From Candidatus Chlamydia sanziniae (GTDB taxonomy: Bacteria > Chlamydiota > Chlamydiia > Chlamydiales > Chlamydiaceae): 64,000 nt of DNA. The stretch lies in assembly GCF_001653975.1 (NCBI RefSeq), contig NZ_CP014639.1, positions 248,001 through 312,000 of the forward strand. The letters are read 5' to 3'. The notes under the pieces were generated by a model that saw only the letters and a program-made list of their open reading frames with translations, was not told the origin of the DNA and searched no databases. Positions 17,468-27,764 of this stretch are shown piece after piece. The position numbers and the translations under genes are program-made. Within the stretch, counting starts at the first letter, position 1, and the number at the start of each line of letters is the position of its first letter.

Positions 17468-18466
17468 TTACAATCCTAAGTAAGGCACTGTATGAACATC
17501 ATTCGCTATTGGCAACAATTCGTGTTGTATTTTGCCAGTAATGAGTGGGCTGGAGGAGACAACATGGGTCATACGCTTCCACCATCCACTATCATCCAAA
17601 CGAATTACTCGATAATTATTATCGATATTACAAGCAACCACCATATCTTGGAGAACTTGTTGTTGAGAGACATTCACCACATCAATATACCCTTCTTCTA
17701 GAGCTTGTTGAGAAGAATATAAACGAGCTCCTAGAGTATGTATTAACCGCTCTTTAGTAAGTAAAGGACGACTAGCTACTACAACCTCGATAAATTGTTC
17801 GTAAAGAAAATTGATAATATTTTGACGGACTTCCTTATCATGTGCAGTCCATTGTGTATAAGGATTTAAAGGAGCCTTGTCGTTTCCTGCTGTCAGCAGT
17901 TCACTTTCTATACCATAACGATTTAATCCTTCTTTTACATTAAAATATGGGCCTGAACGTACACCTACAGAACCAATAAGAGATGCCGATGTTGTGTAGA
18001 TTTTATCTGCAGCACAGGCAATATAATAACCTCCAGAAGCACACAAACCGTTAACAAAAACATAAATTGGACAATGGGTGCGTTGTTTCCAAAAGTTTAA
18101 CATGGCATTGATCCGTGCAATTTCAAACACTTCTCCTCCGGGACAATCCATGTCAATAATGATTCCTTTCACACGATTTTTAAGTGGGGCTTTGTCCAAC
18201 CCTTCCAAAGCATTTTGAATGGTTTTTGCTGTATTTTTAGAAGAGAGAATTGCATCTTTGATTTCAAAAACAGCGATCACTGGAGCTGATTTTCCTAAAT
18301 CATGAATTACGCCTTGAGCATCGGGCAGGCTAACAAAACTAGCGTCTGTTGAGCTAGCAGTAGAGAGCACTAGGCCCATGACAACGATGAGTGCGAGGAC
18401 AAGACCACAACACAATCCAATTATTGATAAAAAAGCTTTTGATAAAAAATGCCATAACGTTTTCAT
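17468..18466 (-). CDS. sppA: Signal peptide peptidase SppA-type serine protease (S49)
   Basis: Inner-membrane serine protease expected to cut residual signal peptides or membrane proteins. The start at ATG 18466, behind GGGGGAT, gives 332 residues; a TTG four codons upstream overlaps the Shine-Dalgarno. One membrane helix lies at about residues 12-37. The S49 domain follows, with IDMDCPGGEVFE, the nucleophile region NGLCASGGYYIACAADKI (Ser near 144) and SLIGSVGVR. Length matches the short SppA36K/SohB-like form. It sits 24 bases upstream of polA on the same strand. Annotated sohB in some chlamydial genomes (CT494). Confidence 0.88.
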   Translation of the reverse strand: MKTLWHFLSKAFLSIIGLCCGLVLALIVVMGLVLSTASSTDASFVSLPDAQGVIHDLGKSAPVIAVFEIKDAILSSKNTAKTIQNALEGLDKAPLKNRVKGIIIDMDCPGGEVFEIARINAMLNFWKQRTHCPIYVFVNGLCASGGYYIACAADKIYTTSASLIGSVGVRSGPYFNVKEGLNRYGIESELLTAGNDKAPLNPYTQWTAHDKEVRQNIINFLYEQFIEVVVASRPLLTKERLIHTLGARLYSSQQALEEGYIDVVNVSQQQVLQDMVVACNIDNNYRVIRLDDSGWWKRMTHVVSSSPLITGKIQHELLPIANDVHTVPYLGL

Positions 18467-18598
18467 ATAATCCCCCAATAGGAATATTTTATAAATTCAG
18501 AAACAGATAAAATAAGAGATCTACGGAAAAGCATAAAGATGAAAAACACCTAGGGCAAAAAATAGGCGAAACTGTTAGGTATTTCTAAATTGAAAAGC

Positions 18599-20227
18599 TT
18601 ATGAAGTCACAACTTCTTCTTGGTTTATAGATTCTATGGATTGGCGTGTCTGCATTACAGGAAGATGAGAAACTGCGGTTTGAGGTCCTTCTAGGACAGT
18701 AGCTTTGAAATTGTATTCCCTACCAATATAAGCAGCAACGGTAATCCAAACCATCATGATGACCAGCAAAACTAATGCGATGACATTGACACTCGCTGCT
18801 ACAGAAGAAAAGATAACTAAGAGCCCTTGATAAATTAAGGATCCTCCGGATTTTCCTATTCTAGAGACAACACCATCAATAGCAGCTTTACCATAATTTT
18901 TATCATCCGAAGAAAGCGGGATGAAAGCCATTTCTTTTGTTTGATCAAAAAATGTAAATTTAGTTCCTCGAGCTAGGATATTTTGCATCCCCCCCGTCCA
19001 TGCAGCTAAAGCTAAGGGGGTCATGCCAAAAATTCCACCGAAGATAGTGATATCTTTTTTTACAGCAAAGATAGCTCCAAAAAACAACACGCCAGTAACA
19101 AGCATAACAATGGGCGTTGCTAAAGCACCTACGGTCCATCCCCATTTACGAATGCATTGCCCTGTAAGAAGAATAGCTGCAAACACGGAAACTATACCAA
19201 TGAGGGTAGTGATTCTACTCATATAACCATTGAATGCAACACGGGAGTTGTAGATTTGGCTTACCTGATCTTTCCAAACAACTTCAAACAAATGGATCAC
19301 TAAATTGTATGATAGAACAATAATGGCGAGGCCGAGTAAATATCGAGAACGAATGAGGTATAAAAAGAGATTTTTTGCTTTAGTTTTAGTTTTTTTTCTG
19401 GCTTTAGCGGTTGCTATAGTTTCTTCTATAGATGAGGAAGAGGAGGAAACATTTAGAGAATGATCTATAGGAGTGCGAGTTAAATGATGAATACGCCTAT
19501 ATAACCATACCATCAGTAGACTCGCACCGAGAATGAGAGTTGTAAGATTCAACATTACTCCGTGCCAAGAGTCTCGGGCGAAAGGAAAAACAATTAATTT
19601 TTGTTTTCCCATCCAGTAGGAAATTTCCCCAGCACATATAGAAGAAAAATTCAGTCCCGTATTAATTAAGGCATAGAAACGGCCGGCTTCGGTGATTGTT
19701 GTAATTTGATTGGCTAATCCCCAGAACAACATGGAGAGAACTACAGAACTCCAAAGCTCTGACATGACATAGTATAGGCTATAGCTCCAAAAACGAATCA
19801 TGACAATAAAACCACGGAGACCTTGTGGCAGTAACTTTTGCAATTTATTGGCAACGCTATCTAGATGTAGAGTATCTCCCATGGGGTAGATGAGAGTAGG
19901 GAATAGGACAAAAAACCCAACAAACACACCTATGAGGCAATAAAAAACGGTATCCCGGGGATACCGACTACTTAACCATCCATAGATCATAGTTACAATA
20001 ACTGCTCCTGGGACGATTCCCCACACCTTAAGGAATGGGATCACTTCCGCCCCAGCTTCAGACCCTACGATGACTAAAGTGTCTTTCATACTTTTGAGTA
20101 GACAATAGTTAAAACCTACAAAAAATGCTAATAGGAAAAGAGGAATAAATTTTGGGAATTCTGACCTGTAAATAGGACAAAGATATGCCCGCAGCCTAGA
20201 AAAGGGTTTCACTTCTGATGACTGCAT
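18599..20227 (-). CDS. npt2: Nucleotide transporter of the ADP/ATP translocase (Tlc/Npt) family
   Basis: A 542-residue inner-membrane carrier with about 11-12 hydrophobic segments. The N-terminal part matches the family: [28 protein letters not shown], with conserved KxxKDTLV, and later [26 protein letters not shown]. Only obligate intracellular bacteria and plastids use these carriers. The position between sppA and pgsA is that of CT495, characterised as Npt2, a proton-driven importer of ribonucleoside triphosphates. The ATP/ADP exchanger Npt1 lies elsewhere in other chlamydiae. Assignment to Npt2 rather than Npt1 is by synteny. GGAAGGAG precedes the ATG. Confidence 0.9.
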   Translation of the reverse strand: MQSSEVKPFSRLRAYLCPIYRSEFPKFIPLFLLAFFVGFNYCLLKSMKDTLVIVGSEAGAEVIPFLKVWGIVPGAVIVTMIYGWLSSRYPRDTVFYCLIGVFVGFFVLFPTLIYPMGDTLHLDSVANKLQKLLPQGLRGFIVMIRFWSYSLYYVMSELWSSVVLSMLFWGLANQITTITEAGRFYALINTGLNFSSICAGEISYWMGKQKLIVFPFARDSWHGVMLNLTTLILGASLLMVWLYRRIHHLTRTPIDHSLNVSSSSSSIEETIATAKARKKTKTKAKNLFLYLIRSRYLLGLAIIVLSYNLVIHLFEVVWKDQVSQIYNSRVAFNGYMSRITTLIGIVSVFAAILLTGQCIRKWGWTVGALATPIVMLVTGVLFFGAIFAVKKDITIFGGIFGMTPLALAAWTGGMQNILARGTKFTFFDQTKEMAFIPLSSDDKNYGKAAIDGVVSRIGKSGGSLIYQGLLVIFSSVAASVNVIALVLLVIMMVWITVAAYIGREYNFKATVLEGPQTAVSHLPVMQTRQSIESINQEEVVTS

Positions 20228-20459
20228 AAACTCCTTCCCAATATTATGGCATACAAAGACTTGTAAATAGATATTTTATATTTTAACGACACCGTATGCA
20301 TACAGTTTTTATAATACTGGTTACTTAGCAAACGGCAAGGCATAAATTAAGAATCGTGATAAAAAGAGGCCTGATTGTAGCCAAAAGGCTAGTAAAATTC
20401 AAGAGGTTCCTATGCGAACGCGGTCCAGACTATTTTCAAAAAAAACCTAGCCAAATAAG
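20228..20459. other. Intergenic region between npt2 and pgsA
   Basis: AT-rich spacer that should hold the npt2 promoter. It contains a short inverted repeat TAGCC-AAAA-GGCTA near 20378-20391. No coding sequence is evident, and I cannot assign a promoter with confidence. Confidence 0.4.
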
Positions 20460-20966
20460 TTAATCTGGGCATTGATTTCTATAATCAATAATCCGCTCAA
20501 GGAAGTAAAGGAAGCCGAGGACAACTAAGGGAATGAGGCCAGTGACCGAGATATAGCCTCCAGCGGTTACCCCTAATAAAATAATAAATTGAACTACAGT
20601 AAAAATCTTCCCCCAAAATAATGCGCGGTGATCATATCCTTTCCATCCGTTTACGATGGAGAGATAGATCACAAAGATAAGAAGAAAGATATCACGTGCA
20701 CAGATTAAAAGTAGGTGGGCTATGGATAGCGAGCCCTCAAGATAAAGGACAGTAATACATACAAAAACAAAAACTTTGTCCATCGCGGGATCCAGAATAG
20801 ATCCTAAGCGACTTGTAGCTTTATATCGACGAGCGAGGTAGCCATCTAGAATGTCACTCACCATAGCTCCGATAATGAGGAGGAGGCGCAGTTGTAGTTT
20901 TTCTTGACAAAAAAACATTGCTAGCCACAAACGCGATAGAGAAAGTAGGTTACAAAATTGTCTCAT
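20460..20966 (-). CDS. pgsA: CDP-alcohol phosphatidyltransferase, PgsA-like
   Basis: Membrane enzyme of phospholipid synthesis, expected to make phosphatidylglycerophosphate from CDP-diacylglycerol and glycerol-3-phosphate. The 168-residue protein has the diagnostic DG(x)2AR(x)8G(x)3D(x)3D motif as DGYLARRYKATSRLGSILDP near residues 41-60, followed by AMDKVFVF. About four hydrophobic helices follow. The product cannot be decided from the motif alone; phosphatidylserine synthase is an alternative, though the small size favours PgsA. Position equals CT496, annotated pgsA. Confidence 0.85.
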   Translation of the reverse strand: MRQFCNLLSLSRLWLAMFFCQEKLQLRLLLIIGAMVSDILDGYLARRYKATSRLGSILDPAMDKVFVFVCITVLYLEGSLSIAHLLLICARDIFLLIFVIYLSIVNGWKGYDHRALFWGKIFTVVQFIILLGVTAGGYISVTGLIPLVVLGFLYFLERIIDYRNQCPD

Positions 20967-21195
20967 GATTTTGGCTAACTAATGCGATCTTTTAAGGAAC
21001 CTTACAATTTGCCTCCATTATAGGGCATGCTAAATCTACAAACAAGTATAGAGTTCATATATCCAATTGCCATCTTCTAATTACTCTAGTACTCTAGCCC
21101 CACATTGACACATATTAGGCTTTTTTAAAAAAGGTGAGAGAAAAAAGTGAATTTAATTGTAAATAACTACTCATTCGTTGTAGTTGGAAACATTC

Positions 21196-21282
21196 GGAAA
21201 GAGAGGGATTCGAACCCTCGGTACCCTTGAGGGGTACGCGTCCTTAGCAGGGACGTACTTTCGACCACTCAGTCATCTTTCC
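21196..21282 (-). tRNA. tRNA-Ser (GCU anticodon)
   Basis: The minus strand folds as a class II tRNA of 87 bases. The acceptor stem is GGAAAGA/TCTTTCC, and the anticodon stem CGTCC/GGACG encloses loop CTGCTAA with anticodon GCT. A long GC-rich variable arm (GTACCCC...GGGTACC type) and T-loop TTCGAAT complete it. CCA is not encoded. It reads AGC/AGU serine codons. It lies upstream of pgsA on the same strand and divergent from dnaB. Confidence 0.95.
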
Positions 21283-21614
21283 TTATTTTAATTTTTTTAG
21301 TCGCAAATTTCCAATTTATAGACAATGCCTTATATCCAAGTTCTGCTTGACTTAAGTGAACATAACTCATTGTCAAAATGAAAAATACCCATCGGCTCTA
21401 CGCAACAAAAGTAGAACTATCTTCTTCTGCGACAGCAGTATATTTTAGATGCTTATTACTACCTAGAGATTTTTTAGATTTGATGTCAATGCAATTGCCT
21501 GTGTGTCAATTTTCTTCTTCTTAACTAGGGCTTGAGGATATATATTCAATAACCTAACCTAACAGCAAAGATGCAAGACAATTCTAGAAAATAGCGTAAA
21601 AAATCTTACTTCAG
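21283..21614. other. Divergent spacer between tRNA-Ser and dnaB
   Basis: A 332-base AT-rich region that must carry the tRNA-Ser promoter (minus strand) and the dnaB promoter (plus strand). I see no coding frame, strong hairpin or repeat. A GAGGATATATATT stretch near 21533-21545 could form part of the dnaB promoter, but the -35 partner is unclear. Confidence 0.4.
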
Positions 21615-23018
21615 ATGATTGATAAGACAACGACTCTCTCTTCTCCACCACATTCCAAAGAATCAGAAATGATAGTTTTAGGCTGTATGCTTACTGCTGT
21701 GAATTATTTGAATCTTGCTGCAAATCAACTCTATGAAGAAGATTTTTACTATCTCGAGCACAAAATTATTTTTCGGATTTTACAAGATGCCTTTAAACAA
21801 GATAAACCTATCGATGTTCATCTTGCTGGGGAAGAGCTGAAACGTCGCAATCAGCTTACGGTAATTGGGGGTCCTACGTATCTCATTACCTTAGCAGATT
21901 TTGCTGGTACAGCAGCTTATCTCGAAGAATATGTGGAAATCATCCGTTCGAAGTCCATCCTAAGAAAGATGATCCAGACAGCTAAAGAGATAGAGAAAAA
22001 AGCTACAGAAGAACCAAAAAACGTAGCTGAAGTTTTAGATGAAGCCCAACATGCTTTTTTTAAAATCAGTCAAACCACTGCACTCGCACAATATGTTTTG
22101 GTAGCTGATAAACTCCGTGGGCTCATTTCCACTGTAGATAAACCCTATCTTATACAGCTACAAGAAAAACAGGAATTTTTCCGGCAGCATGCACATGACA
22201 GTGAGGCAACTTTATTTTCAGGAATTCCGACATATTTTATTGACTTAGATCATCTCATTCATGGGCTTGCGCCTTCAAATCTTATGATTTTAGCTGCGCG
22301 TCCCGCCATGGGGAAAACAGCTTTGGCTTTAAATATTGCTGAAAATCTTTGTTTTCAACATCGGCTTCCTATTGGAATTTTTTCTTTAGAAATGACTGTA
22401 GATCAGTTAATTCACCGTATGATTTGTTCTCGAGCTGAAGTAGAATCTAAAAAAATCAATGTAGGAGATTTATCTGGGCATGATTTCCAACGCATTGTTT
22501 CGGTTGTTAATGACATGCAACAACATACCCTGCTTATTGATGACCAGCCTGGACTTAAAGTAACAGATTTACGAGCTCGTGCCCGTAGGATGAAAGAAAG
22601 TTACGATATTCAATTTCTAATTATTGACTATTTACAATTACTTTCGGGTTCTGGGACTCTACGTTCTACAGAAAGTCGTCAGACAGAAATTTCAGAAATT
22701 TCCAGAATGCTAAAGACTCTAGCTAGGGAGCTCAATATTCCTATTCTTTGTCTTTCTCAGCTCTCCCGGAAAGTTGAAGAACGAGCAAATCATCGTCCTA
22801 TGATGAGTGATCTTCGTGAAAGTGGAAGCATAGAACAGGACTCTGATTTAATTATGTTTTTGCTCCGGCGAGAGTATTATGATCCTAATGATAAGCCAGG
22901 AACTGCAGAACTTATTGTAGCAAAAAACCGTCATGGCTCTATAGGTTCTGTTCCTCTAGTTTTTGAAAAAGGGTTTGCACGTTTTCGAAATTACTCAGCT
23001 TTTGAACTTCCCTGTTAG
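21615..23018 (+). CDS. dnaB: Replicative DNA helicase DnaB
   Basis: Hexameric helicase that unwinds DNA at the replication fork. The 467-residue protein has the N-terminal DnaG-binding domain (SKESEMIVLGCMLTAVNYL). The RecA-like C-terminal domain has P-loop ARPAMGKTA near residues 228-236, the DnaB motif FSLEMTVDQLIHRM, Walker B FLIIDYLQLLSG and SDLRESGSIEQDSD. No intein is present and length is normal. It runs divergently from tRNA-Ser. Matches CT497. Confidence 0.96.
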   Translation: MIDKTTTLSSPPHSKESEMIVLGCMLTAVNYLNLAANQLYEEDFYYLEHKIIFRILQDAFKQDKPIDVHLAGEELKRRNQLTVIGGPTYLITLADFAGTAAYLEEYVEIIRSKSILRKMIQTAKEIEKKATEEPKNVAEVLDEAQHAFFKISQTTALAQYVLVADKLRGLISTVDKPYLIQLQEKQEFFRQHAHDSEATLFSGIPTYFIDLDHLIHGLAPSNLMILAARPAMGKTALALNIAENLCFQHRLPIGIFSLEMTVDQLIHRMICSRAEVESKKINVGDLSGHDFQRIVSVVNDMQQHTLLIDDQPGLKVTDLRARARRMKESYDIQFLIIDYLQLLSGSGTLRSTESRQTEISEISRMLKTLARELNIPILCLSQLSRKVEERANHRPMMSDLRESGSIEQDSDLIMFLLRREYYDPNDKPGTAELIVAKNRHGSIGSVPLVFEKGFARFRNYSAFELPC

Positions 23019-23337
23019 TTTAGTTCTGTAATTCCCTAAATAATCCGATCTATAGGCTATTTCTGTAGTCCCTTCTTATCTCCTAGGTCTTTAAAAAAAA
23101 TCGTTAGTGGACCACAAAATACGTTTATAGTAATATGCTGACTACATAGGATTTGCTTATCCTTTTTCCTATTAAGTGCGAGTCAAAATGCTTGTTGTTT
23201 TGAGTAATTTTTTCGCCTATGAAATACCCCCTAGCAAGTTCGGTAATTAGATAAGTTGTAGTTCTCTATTTTGACATAGTACAATTCAATGTAGTAAGAA
23301 CTTTCTATTAAATCAATACGCCAACCATAAAAACATT
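23019..23337. other. Spacer between dnaB and the 29-codon gene
   Basis: 319 AT-rich bases without a coding frame. The distal end carries a promoter-like TTGACA. No clear dnaB terminator is visible. Confidence 0.4.
23271..23300 (+). promoter_or_regulatory. Candidate sigma-66 promoter for the small basic protein gene and mnmG
   Basis: A perfect -35 hexamer TTGACA at 23271-23276 and a weak -10 TAAGAA at 23295-23300 are 18 bases apart. Initiation would fall about 30 bases before the ATG at 23338. The -10 match is poor, so confidence is moderate to low. Confidence 0.4.
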
Positions 23338-23427
23338 ATGTCATCTGTTAAGAAAAAACGAAGACTCAAAATCGCTAAACATAAGCGTAAAAAAAGACGC
23401 CGTAGAGATCGTCATAAAAATAAATAA
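23338..23427 (+). CDS. 29-residue basic peptide of the AURKAIP1/COX24 (mS38/bS22-like) type
   Basis: Reads [20 protein letters not shown] and ends RRRDRHKNK before TAA. More than half the residues are Lys or Arg and there are no acidic residues except one Asp. The pattern [22 protein letters not shown] resembles the C-terminal core of mitochondrial AURKAIP1/mS38 and the bS22 peptide of actinobacterial ribosomes. These bind rRNA on the small subunit near the decoding region. The frame ends eight bases before mnmG, so the two are likely co-transcribed. No strong Shine-Dalgarno is seen. The composition could hardly arise by chance, but expression is not shown. It is easily missed in annotation because of its length. 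Confidence 0.75.
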   Translation: MSSVKKKRRLKIAKHKRKKRRRRDRHKNK

Positions 23428-23435
23428 TTTCACAT

Positions 23436-25271
23436 ATGTGGACTCACTCAGTTAATTATGATGTTATTGTAGTTGGAGCTGGGCATGCGGGTTGTGAAGC
23501 AGCGTATTGTGCTGCTAAAATGGGTGCTCGTGTTCTTATGTTAACATCTAATTTAGATACTATTGCTAAATTGAGTTGCAATCCTGCTATTGGAGGAATT
23601 GGTAAGGGCCATATTGTTCGAGAAATCGATGCTCTTGGTGGCATTATGGCTGAGGTTACAGACCAATCTGGCATACAATTTCGCATTCTAAATCAGACCA
23701 AAGGTCCTGCTGTTCGCGCTCCCCGGGCTCAAGTAGATAAGCAATTGTACCATATGCATATGAAGTGTCTTTTAGAAAAGGTTCCTGGTCTGCATATAAT
23801 GCAGGGCACTGTAGAATCCTTACTAGATAAAGAAGGAATTATCACTGGTGTTACTACTAGAGAAGGCATTGCTTATTTAGGAAAAACTGTGGTGCTTTCT
23901 TCAGGCACATTTATGCGGGGTTTAATTCATATTGGAGCCCGAAATTTTTCAGGAGGTCGATTAGAAGATCCCTCGTTTATTGGGTTATCCAATGCCCTTC
24001 AAGAACGCGGCTTCCCGATTAGTAAATTAAAAACAGGTACGCCTCCGCGGCTTCATGCTTCTTCTATAGATTTTTCCTCTATAGAAGAACAATGTGGGGA
24101 TTCTGGGATTGGCTTTGTGCATAGAAGTGAACCTTTTCAACCTTCCCTTTCACAGGTATCCTGTTTCATTACACATACGACTGAAAAAACCAAAAATATC
24201 ATTCTTACAAATTTAAAACGCTCTGCTCTTTACGGGGGGCATATTCAAGGAACAGGACCTCGTTACTGTCCTTCTATCGAAGATAAGGTTGTTAAATTTT
24301 CAGATAAAGAGCGGCATCATATTTTTTTAGAACCTGAAGGTCTTCACACCCAAGAGATTTACGTAAATGGTTTATCTATGTCGATGCCTTTGGATGTACA
24401 GTATGAAATTATTCATTCCGTACAAGGGTTGGAAAATGCCGTTCTTACTCGCCCTGCGTATAATATTGAGTACGATTACGTTCATGGAAACGTAATTTCT
24501 CCAACACTTGAGAGTAAGCTTATAGAAGGTCTTTTCCTATGTGGACAAATCAACGGCACTACAGGGTACGAGGAAGCTGCTGCTCAAGGATTAATTGCAG
24601 GTGTGAATGCTGTAAACAAAGTATTCCATCAACCTGTTTTTGTTCCAACACGTCAAGAATCTTATATTGGGGTAATGTTAGATGATCTTACAACGCAAGT
24701 GTTAGATGAGCCCTATCGGATGTTTACAGCACGTGCGGAACATCGTTTATTATTAAGGCAAGATAATGCTTGTTCTCGTTTATCCCACTATGGGTATGCT
24801 TTAGGGTTGGTGTCAAAAGAGCGTTATGAGCTTTTTGAAAAACAAAAGCAACTTATAGAAGAGGAGAAGGCACGTCTTTATAAAACATTTAAAAACTATG
24901 GGAATGCTGTTGTTCCTCTAGCTAAAATTTTATGCCGACCGGAAGTCTCTTATGAAATTCTTAAAGAAGCTTTTCCTAATGACATTCGAGATTTAGGTAC
25001 TATCCTGAACGCTTCTTTAGAAATGGAGATCAAATATGCTGGATATATTGATCGCCAACATTCTTTAATTGATAGTTTAGCGAAATCCGAAAAAATGATC
25101 ATTCCTGAAAATTTGAATTATGCAGCAATTACCGCATTGAGTTTGGAAGCCAAAGAAAAACTCGTTAAATTCATGCCTAGGACTATAGGTTCCGCGTCGC
25201 GGATATCAGGTATAGCATCTGCCGATATTCAAGTTTTGATGGTAGCCGTAAAAAAACATGCCCACCACTGA
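23436..25271 (+). CDS. mnmG: tRNA uridine-5-carboxymethylaminomethyl modification enzyme MnmG (GidA)
   Basis: FAD enzyme that, with MnmE, adds the carboxymethylaminomethyl group to wobble uridine 34 of certain tRNAs. The 611-residue protein has the FAD dinucleotide motif [12 protein letters not shown] at residues 12-23 and the signature [23 protein letters not shown] second signature is [15 protein letters not shown], and the C-terminal region carries [16 protein letters not shown], all typical. Length is normal. It follows the 29-codon gene closely and overlaps lplA by 14 bases, so all three may be one transcript. Matches CT498. Confidence 0.96.
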   Translation: MWTHSVNYDVIVVGAGHAGCEAAYCAAKMGARVLMLTSNLDTIAKLSCNPAIGGIGKGHIVREIDALGGIMAEVTDQSGIQFRILNQTKGPAVRAPRAQVDKQLYHMHMKCLLEKVPGLHIMQGTVESLLDKEGIITGVTTREGIAYLGKTVVLSSGTFMRGLIHIGARNFSGGRLEDPSFIGLSNALQERGFPISKLKTGTPPRLHASSIDFSSIEEQCGDSGIGFVHRSEPFQPSLSQVSCFITHTTEKTKNIILTNLKRSALYGGHIQGTGPRYCPSIEDKVVKFSDKERHHIFLEPEGLHTQEIYVNGLSMSMPLDVQYEIIHSVQGLENAVLTRPAYNIEYDYVHGNVISPTLESKLIEGLFLCGQINGTTGYEEAAAQGLIAGVNAVNKVFHQPVFVPTRQESYIGVMLDDLTTQVLDEPYRMFTARAEHRLLLRQDNACSRLSHYGYALGLVSKERYELFEKQKQLIEEEKARLYKTFKNYGNAVVPLAKILCRPEVSYEILKEAFPNDIRDLGTILNASLEMEIKYAGYIDRQHSLIDSLAKSEKMIIPENLNYAAITALSLEAKEKLVKFMPRTIGSASRISGIASADIQVLMVAVKKHAHH

Positions 25272-25965
25272 TTGTGTTTTCTTAGATTTACGTAGCACTC
25301 CTATTTTGCAGCAATTACGGATTGAAGAAGCATTGCTGCGGACTACGAATCAGAATTTTTGTATTATCAACGCTGGGGTTAAAAATGCGGTAGTTTTAGG
25401 AATCTCTCGCAACCTTGTACAAGATGTACATGTTTCTCGCGTACAGGCGGACAAAATTCCTATAATACGACGTTATAGTGGAGGAGGGACAGTATTTATA
25501 GATGCCAATACTTTAATGGTATCTTGGATTATTAACTCTCCGAAGGTCTTTGTGCAACCTCAAGAAATACTCACATGGACGTATGCACTGTATCATTCAT
25601 TGTTTCCAGCAACTTTTGTAGTTTTTGAGAATGACTACGCTCTTGGGGATAAGAAAGTGGGTGGAAATGCACACTACATCCAAAGGTATCGTTGGGTACA
25701 GCACACAACATTTTTATGGGACATGGACATAGATAAGTTAGCGTATTATTTACCACTCCCTGAAAAGCAACCTGTCTATCGCCGACAACGTTCTCATCAA
25801 GATTTCCTAACAACACTACGTCCTTGGTTTTTTTCTAAAGAAAGTTTTTTTGACAAACTGAAAGCATCAGGCAACGCCTTGTTTTCCTGGCAAACACTTT
25901 CAAAACCAGAATTGCAGGAAATCCTACTCCAACCTCATCGTAAAACGACTACTCTCCTACCATAG
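25258..25965 (+). CDS. lplA: Lipoate-protein ligase A
   Basis: Attaches lipoate to the lipoyl domains of 2-oxoacid dehydrogenases and probably lets the cell use host lipoate. The 235-residue protein has [21 protein letters not shown] near residues 72-92, the family's RRxSGGGxVxxD motif. [30 protein letters not shown] follows, with the catalytic lysine region GxKxxGNA. It is shorter than E. coli LplA, which carries an extra accessory domain. It starts inside the mnmG end and its own end overlaps the end of ndk on the opposite strand by 17 bases. Matches CT499. Confidence 0.88.
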   Translation: MPTTDCVFLDLRSTPILQQLRIEEALLRTTNQNFCIINAGVKNAVVLGISRNLVQDVHVSRVQADKIPIIRRYSGGGTVFIDANTLMVSWIINSPKVFVQPQEILTWTYALYHSLFPATFVVFENDYALGDKKVGGNAHYIQRYRWVQHTTFLWDMDIDKLAYYLPLPEKQPVYRRQRSHQDFLTTLRPWFFSKESFFDKLKASGNALFSWQTLSKPELQEILLQPHRKTTTLLP

Positions 25966-26398
25966 AGGTAACGCTATTGAATGCATTAACGATTTCTGTC
26001 TTTTCGAAAAAATAGGCAATTTCCATTTCGGCATTTTCTAAGCTATCCGAACCATGAACCGCATTGATTTCTATAGATTCTCCGAATTTTGCACGGATAG
26101 TTTCGGGAGCTGCCTCCTGAGGGTTCGTAACTCCCATGATTTCTCTGTTACGACGAACAGCATTTGCACCTTCCAACACAAGCACTACAATGGGGCCAGA
26201 AATCATAAAATCAACAAGTGAGGGGAAAAAGGAGCGAGTTTTATGCACAGCATAAAATCCTTCCGCCTCTGTTATAGATAGGCGTATCATTTTCATAGCA
26301 GCGATTCGCAAACCTGCTTGTTCAAAAATAGTAAGAATTTTTCCAATATGAGATTTACTCACAGAATCAGGTTTGATGATCGATAACGTTTGTTCCAT
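25949..26398 (-). CDS. ndk: Nucleoside diphosphate kinase
   Basis: Balances nucleoside triphosphates by phosphate exchange through a phosphohistidine. I start at ATG 26398, giving [13 protein letters not shown] as in other chlamydial Ndk (149 residues). ATGs at 26407 and 26443 add residues not found in the family. The catalytic histidine lies in [20 protein letters not shown], and the substrate loop [16 protein letters not shown] is intact. It is an isolated minus-strand gene, convergent with lplA. Relevant to a cell that imports nucleotides through Npt1/Npt2. Matches CT500. Confidence 0.95.
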   Translation of the reverse strand: MEQTLSIIKPDSVSKSHIGKILTIFEQAGLRIAAMKMIRLSITEAEGFYAVHKTRSFFPSLVDFMISGPIVVLVLEGANAVRRNREIMGVTNPQEAAPETIRAKFGESIEINAVHGSDSLENAEMEIAYFFEKTEIVNAFNSVTSMVGE

Positions 26399-26477
26399 AG
26401 TTTTCATATTCTTCCTAGATACATTTGAAGAAAAGTATATCATGATCTTTAGGAAAGTCTAGTCCTTGTTTATCCTT

Positions 26478-27080
26478 TTAAGAGTTCTTTTTTAACGCTA
26501 TGGGTAAGATATCACTTAATGAGGCTCCTTCAGGGAATTCTTTGGTAGCTTCCAAGATCATACGTTCAGCAGCCATCTTTGAGTAACCAAGAGCTGACAG
26601 GGCTTGTATGCCTTCTTCTATACAAAGAACAGACATCTGATGTGTAGCTGCTACTTTGGAATTTAAGGGAAGAAGAGCTGAGAGTTTTTGCTTAAGATCT
26701 ACCATAAGCTTTTCTGCTGTTTTTTTCCCAATTCCGGGGACAGAAGCTATAGTAAAGACATCTTCAGCACGGACAACAGCACAAAGAGTTTTTAAAGGAA
26801 AAGTGTTTAAGATTGCCAAGGCGAGTTTAGGTCCTACACCAGACAAGGAAAGAAGAATACGAAAGCACTCTCTTTCCTCACGAGAAGCAAACCCATAAAG
26901 GAGATGTTCTGTCTCTCTTAATACTGTATGTACGTAAATTAAAATCTCTTGATGTTGAAGTTTAAGAAGATCTATCCTCCACCGTTCTGTGATTACAATG
27001 GAATAGCCAAGCCCCAGACATTCTATAACAATAGCCTGGGTATCCACATAAGTAAGGATTCCACGAACATATTCGTACAC
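26478..27080 (-). CDS. ruvA: Holliday junction branch-migration protein RuvA
   Basis: Binds four-way junctions and loads RuvB. I place the start at GTG 27080, giving [20 protein letters not shown], which matches the family's M(I)xxLRGxL start. AGGAG lies eight bases upstream and the GTG shares its first base with the ruvC stop (TAGTG). The resulting 200 residues are the normal size. Helix-hairpin-helix motifs are seen as [13 protein letters not shown] and [16 protein letters not shown]. Domain III at the C-terminus ([22 protein letters not shown]) would contact RuvB. ruvB is not in the window. Matches CT501. Confidence 0.94.
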   Translation of the reverse strand: MYEYVRGILTYVDTQAIVIECLGLGYSIVITERWRIDLLKLQHQEILIYVHTVLRETEHLLYGFASREERECFRILLSLSGVGPKLALAILNTFPLKTLCAVVRAEDVFTIASVPGIGKKTAEKLMVDLKQKLSALLPLNSKVAATHQMSVLCIEEGIQALSALGYSKMAAERMILEATKEFPEGASLSDILPIALKKNS

Positions 27081-27586
27081 TAATTTACTCCTATACCAGA
27101 ATATGTAAAAGCATGAGTATGGCATATAGCCAAGGCAAAAGCATCCGCTATATCTTCATGACGGGGATCTAAAATTTCGGGGAGATTTAACAGCTTGCTA
27201 ATCATAGCTTGGACCTGTTTTTTACTTGCATGACCTTTACCAACAACGGCTTTCTTCGCAACATTGGGAGCATATTCAAATATAGGGATATCACGCAAAG
27301 CAGCCGCAAGCAAAATCACTCCACGAGCCATACCAAGCTTTATCGTACTTTGGGGATTTTTATTTACAAACTGCGTTTCTAAAATCATCGTTTCGGGTTG
27401 CACTTCATTTAAGACATCCGAGATGCCCTCAAAGAGTTTTCTATAACGTTGTGGCAGAGTATCTTTAGAAGACAACCGAATCACTCCGTAACTATGGGGA
27501 GTAATCCGATAGCGCTGCTCTACAGTAATGACTGCGTATCCAGAAACTACGGTTCCAGGATCCACCCCCATGATTAACTGTGCCAT
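27080..27586 (-). CDS. ruvC: Crossover junction endodeoxyribonuclease RuvC
   Basis: Resolves Holliday junctions by paired nicks. The 168-residue protein begins [20 protein letters not shown], with the first catalytic aspartate in GVDPGT. The acidic residue in [19 protein letters not shown] and the terminal pair in [17 protein letters not shown] complete the site. The stop overlaps the ruvA GTG by one base, which argues for coupled translation. A 10-bp palindrome lies 39 bases upstream of its start. Matches CT502. Confidence 0.95.
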   Translation of the reverse strand: MAQLIMGVDPGTVVSGYAVITVEQRYRITPHSYGVIRLSSKDTLPQRYRKLFEGISDVLNEVQPETMILETQFVNKNPQSTIKLGMARGVILLAAALRDIPIFEYAPNVAKKAVVGKGHASKKQVQAMISKLLNLPEILDPRHEDIADAFALAICHTHAFTYSGIGVN

Positions 27587-27624
27587 GACTTATCCTTTAG
27601 GACATTTTGTGCTAATTTTTGATA

Positions 27625-27651
27625 TATCTTTACATCTAAACTGTAAAGATA
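27625..27651. promoter_or_regulatory. 10-bp perfect palindrome upstream of ruvC
   Basis: TATCTTTACA (27625-27634) and TGTAAAGATA (27642-27651) are exact inverted repeats around a 7-base spacer, in the ruvC upstream region. No T-tract follows on either strand, so it is not a typical terminator. An operator is possible. It is also downstream of the coiled-coil gene, so a weak terminator for that gene is the alternative. Confidence 0.4.
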
Positions 27652-27764
27652 ACACACTGTTCTAGCTGCGTAGAGAAGCTTTACACAACATGAGCAAAGA
27701 CTCGTGGGTTAGCTTATCTGATTTAGAATTTCCATAAATCACTTTTTCAAGAAGTTTTTCTTTA

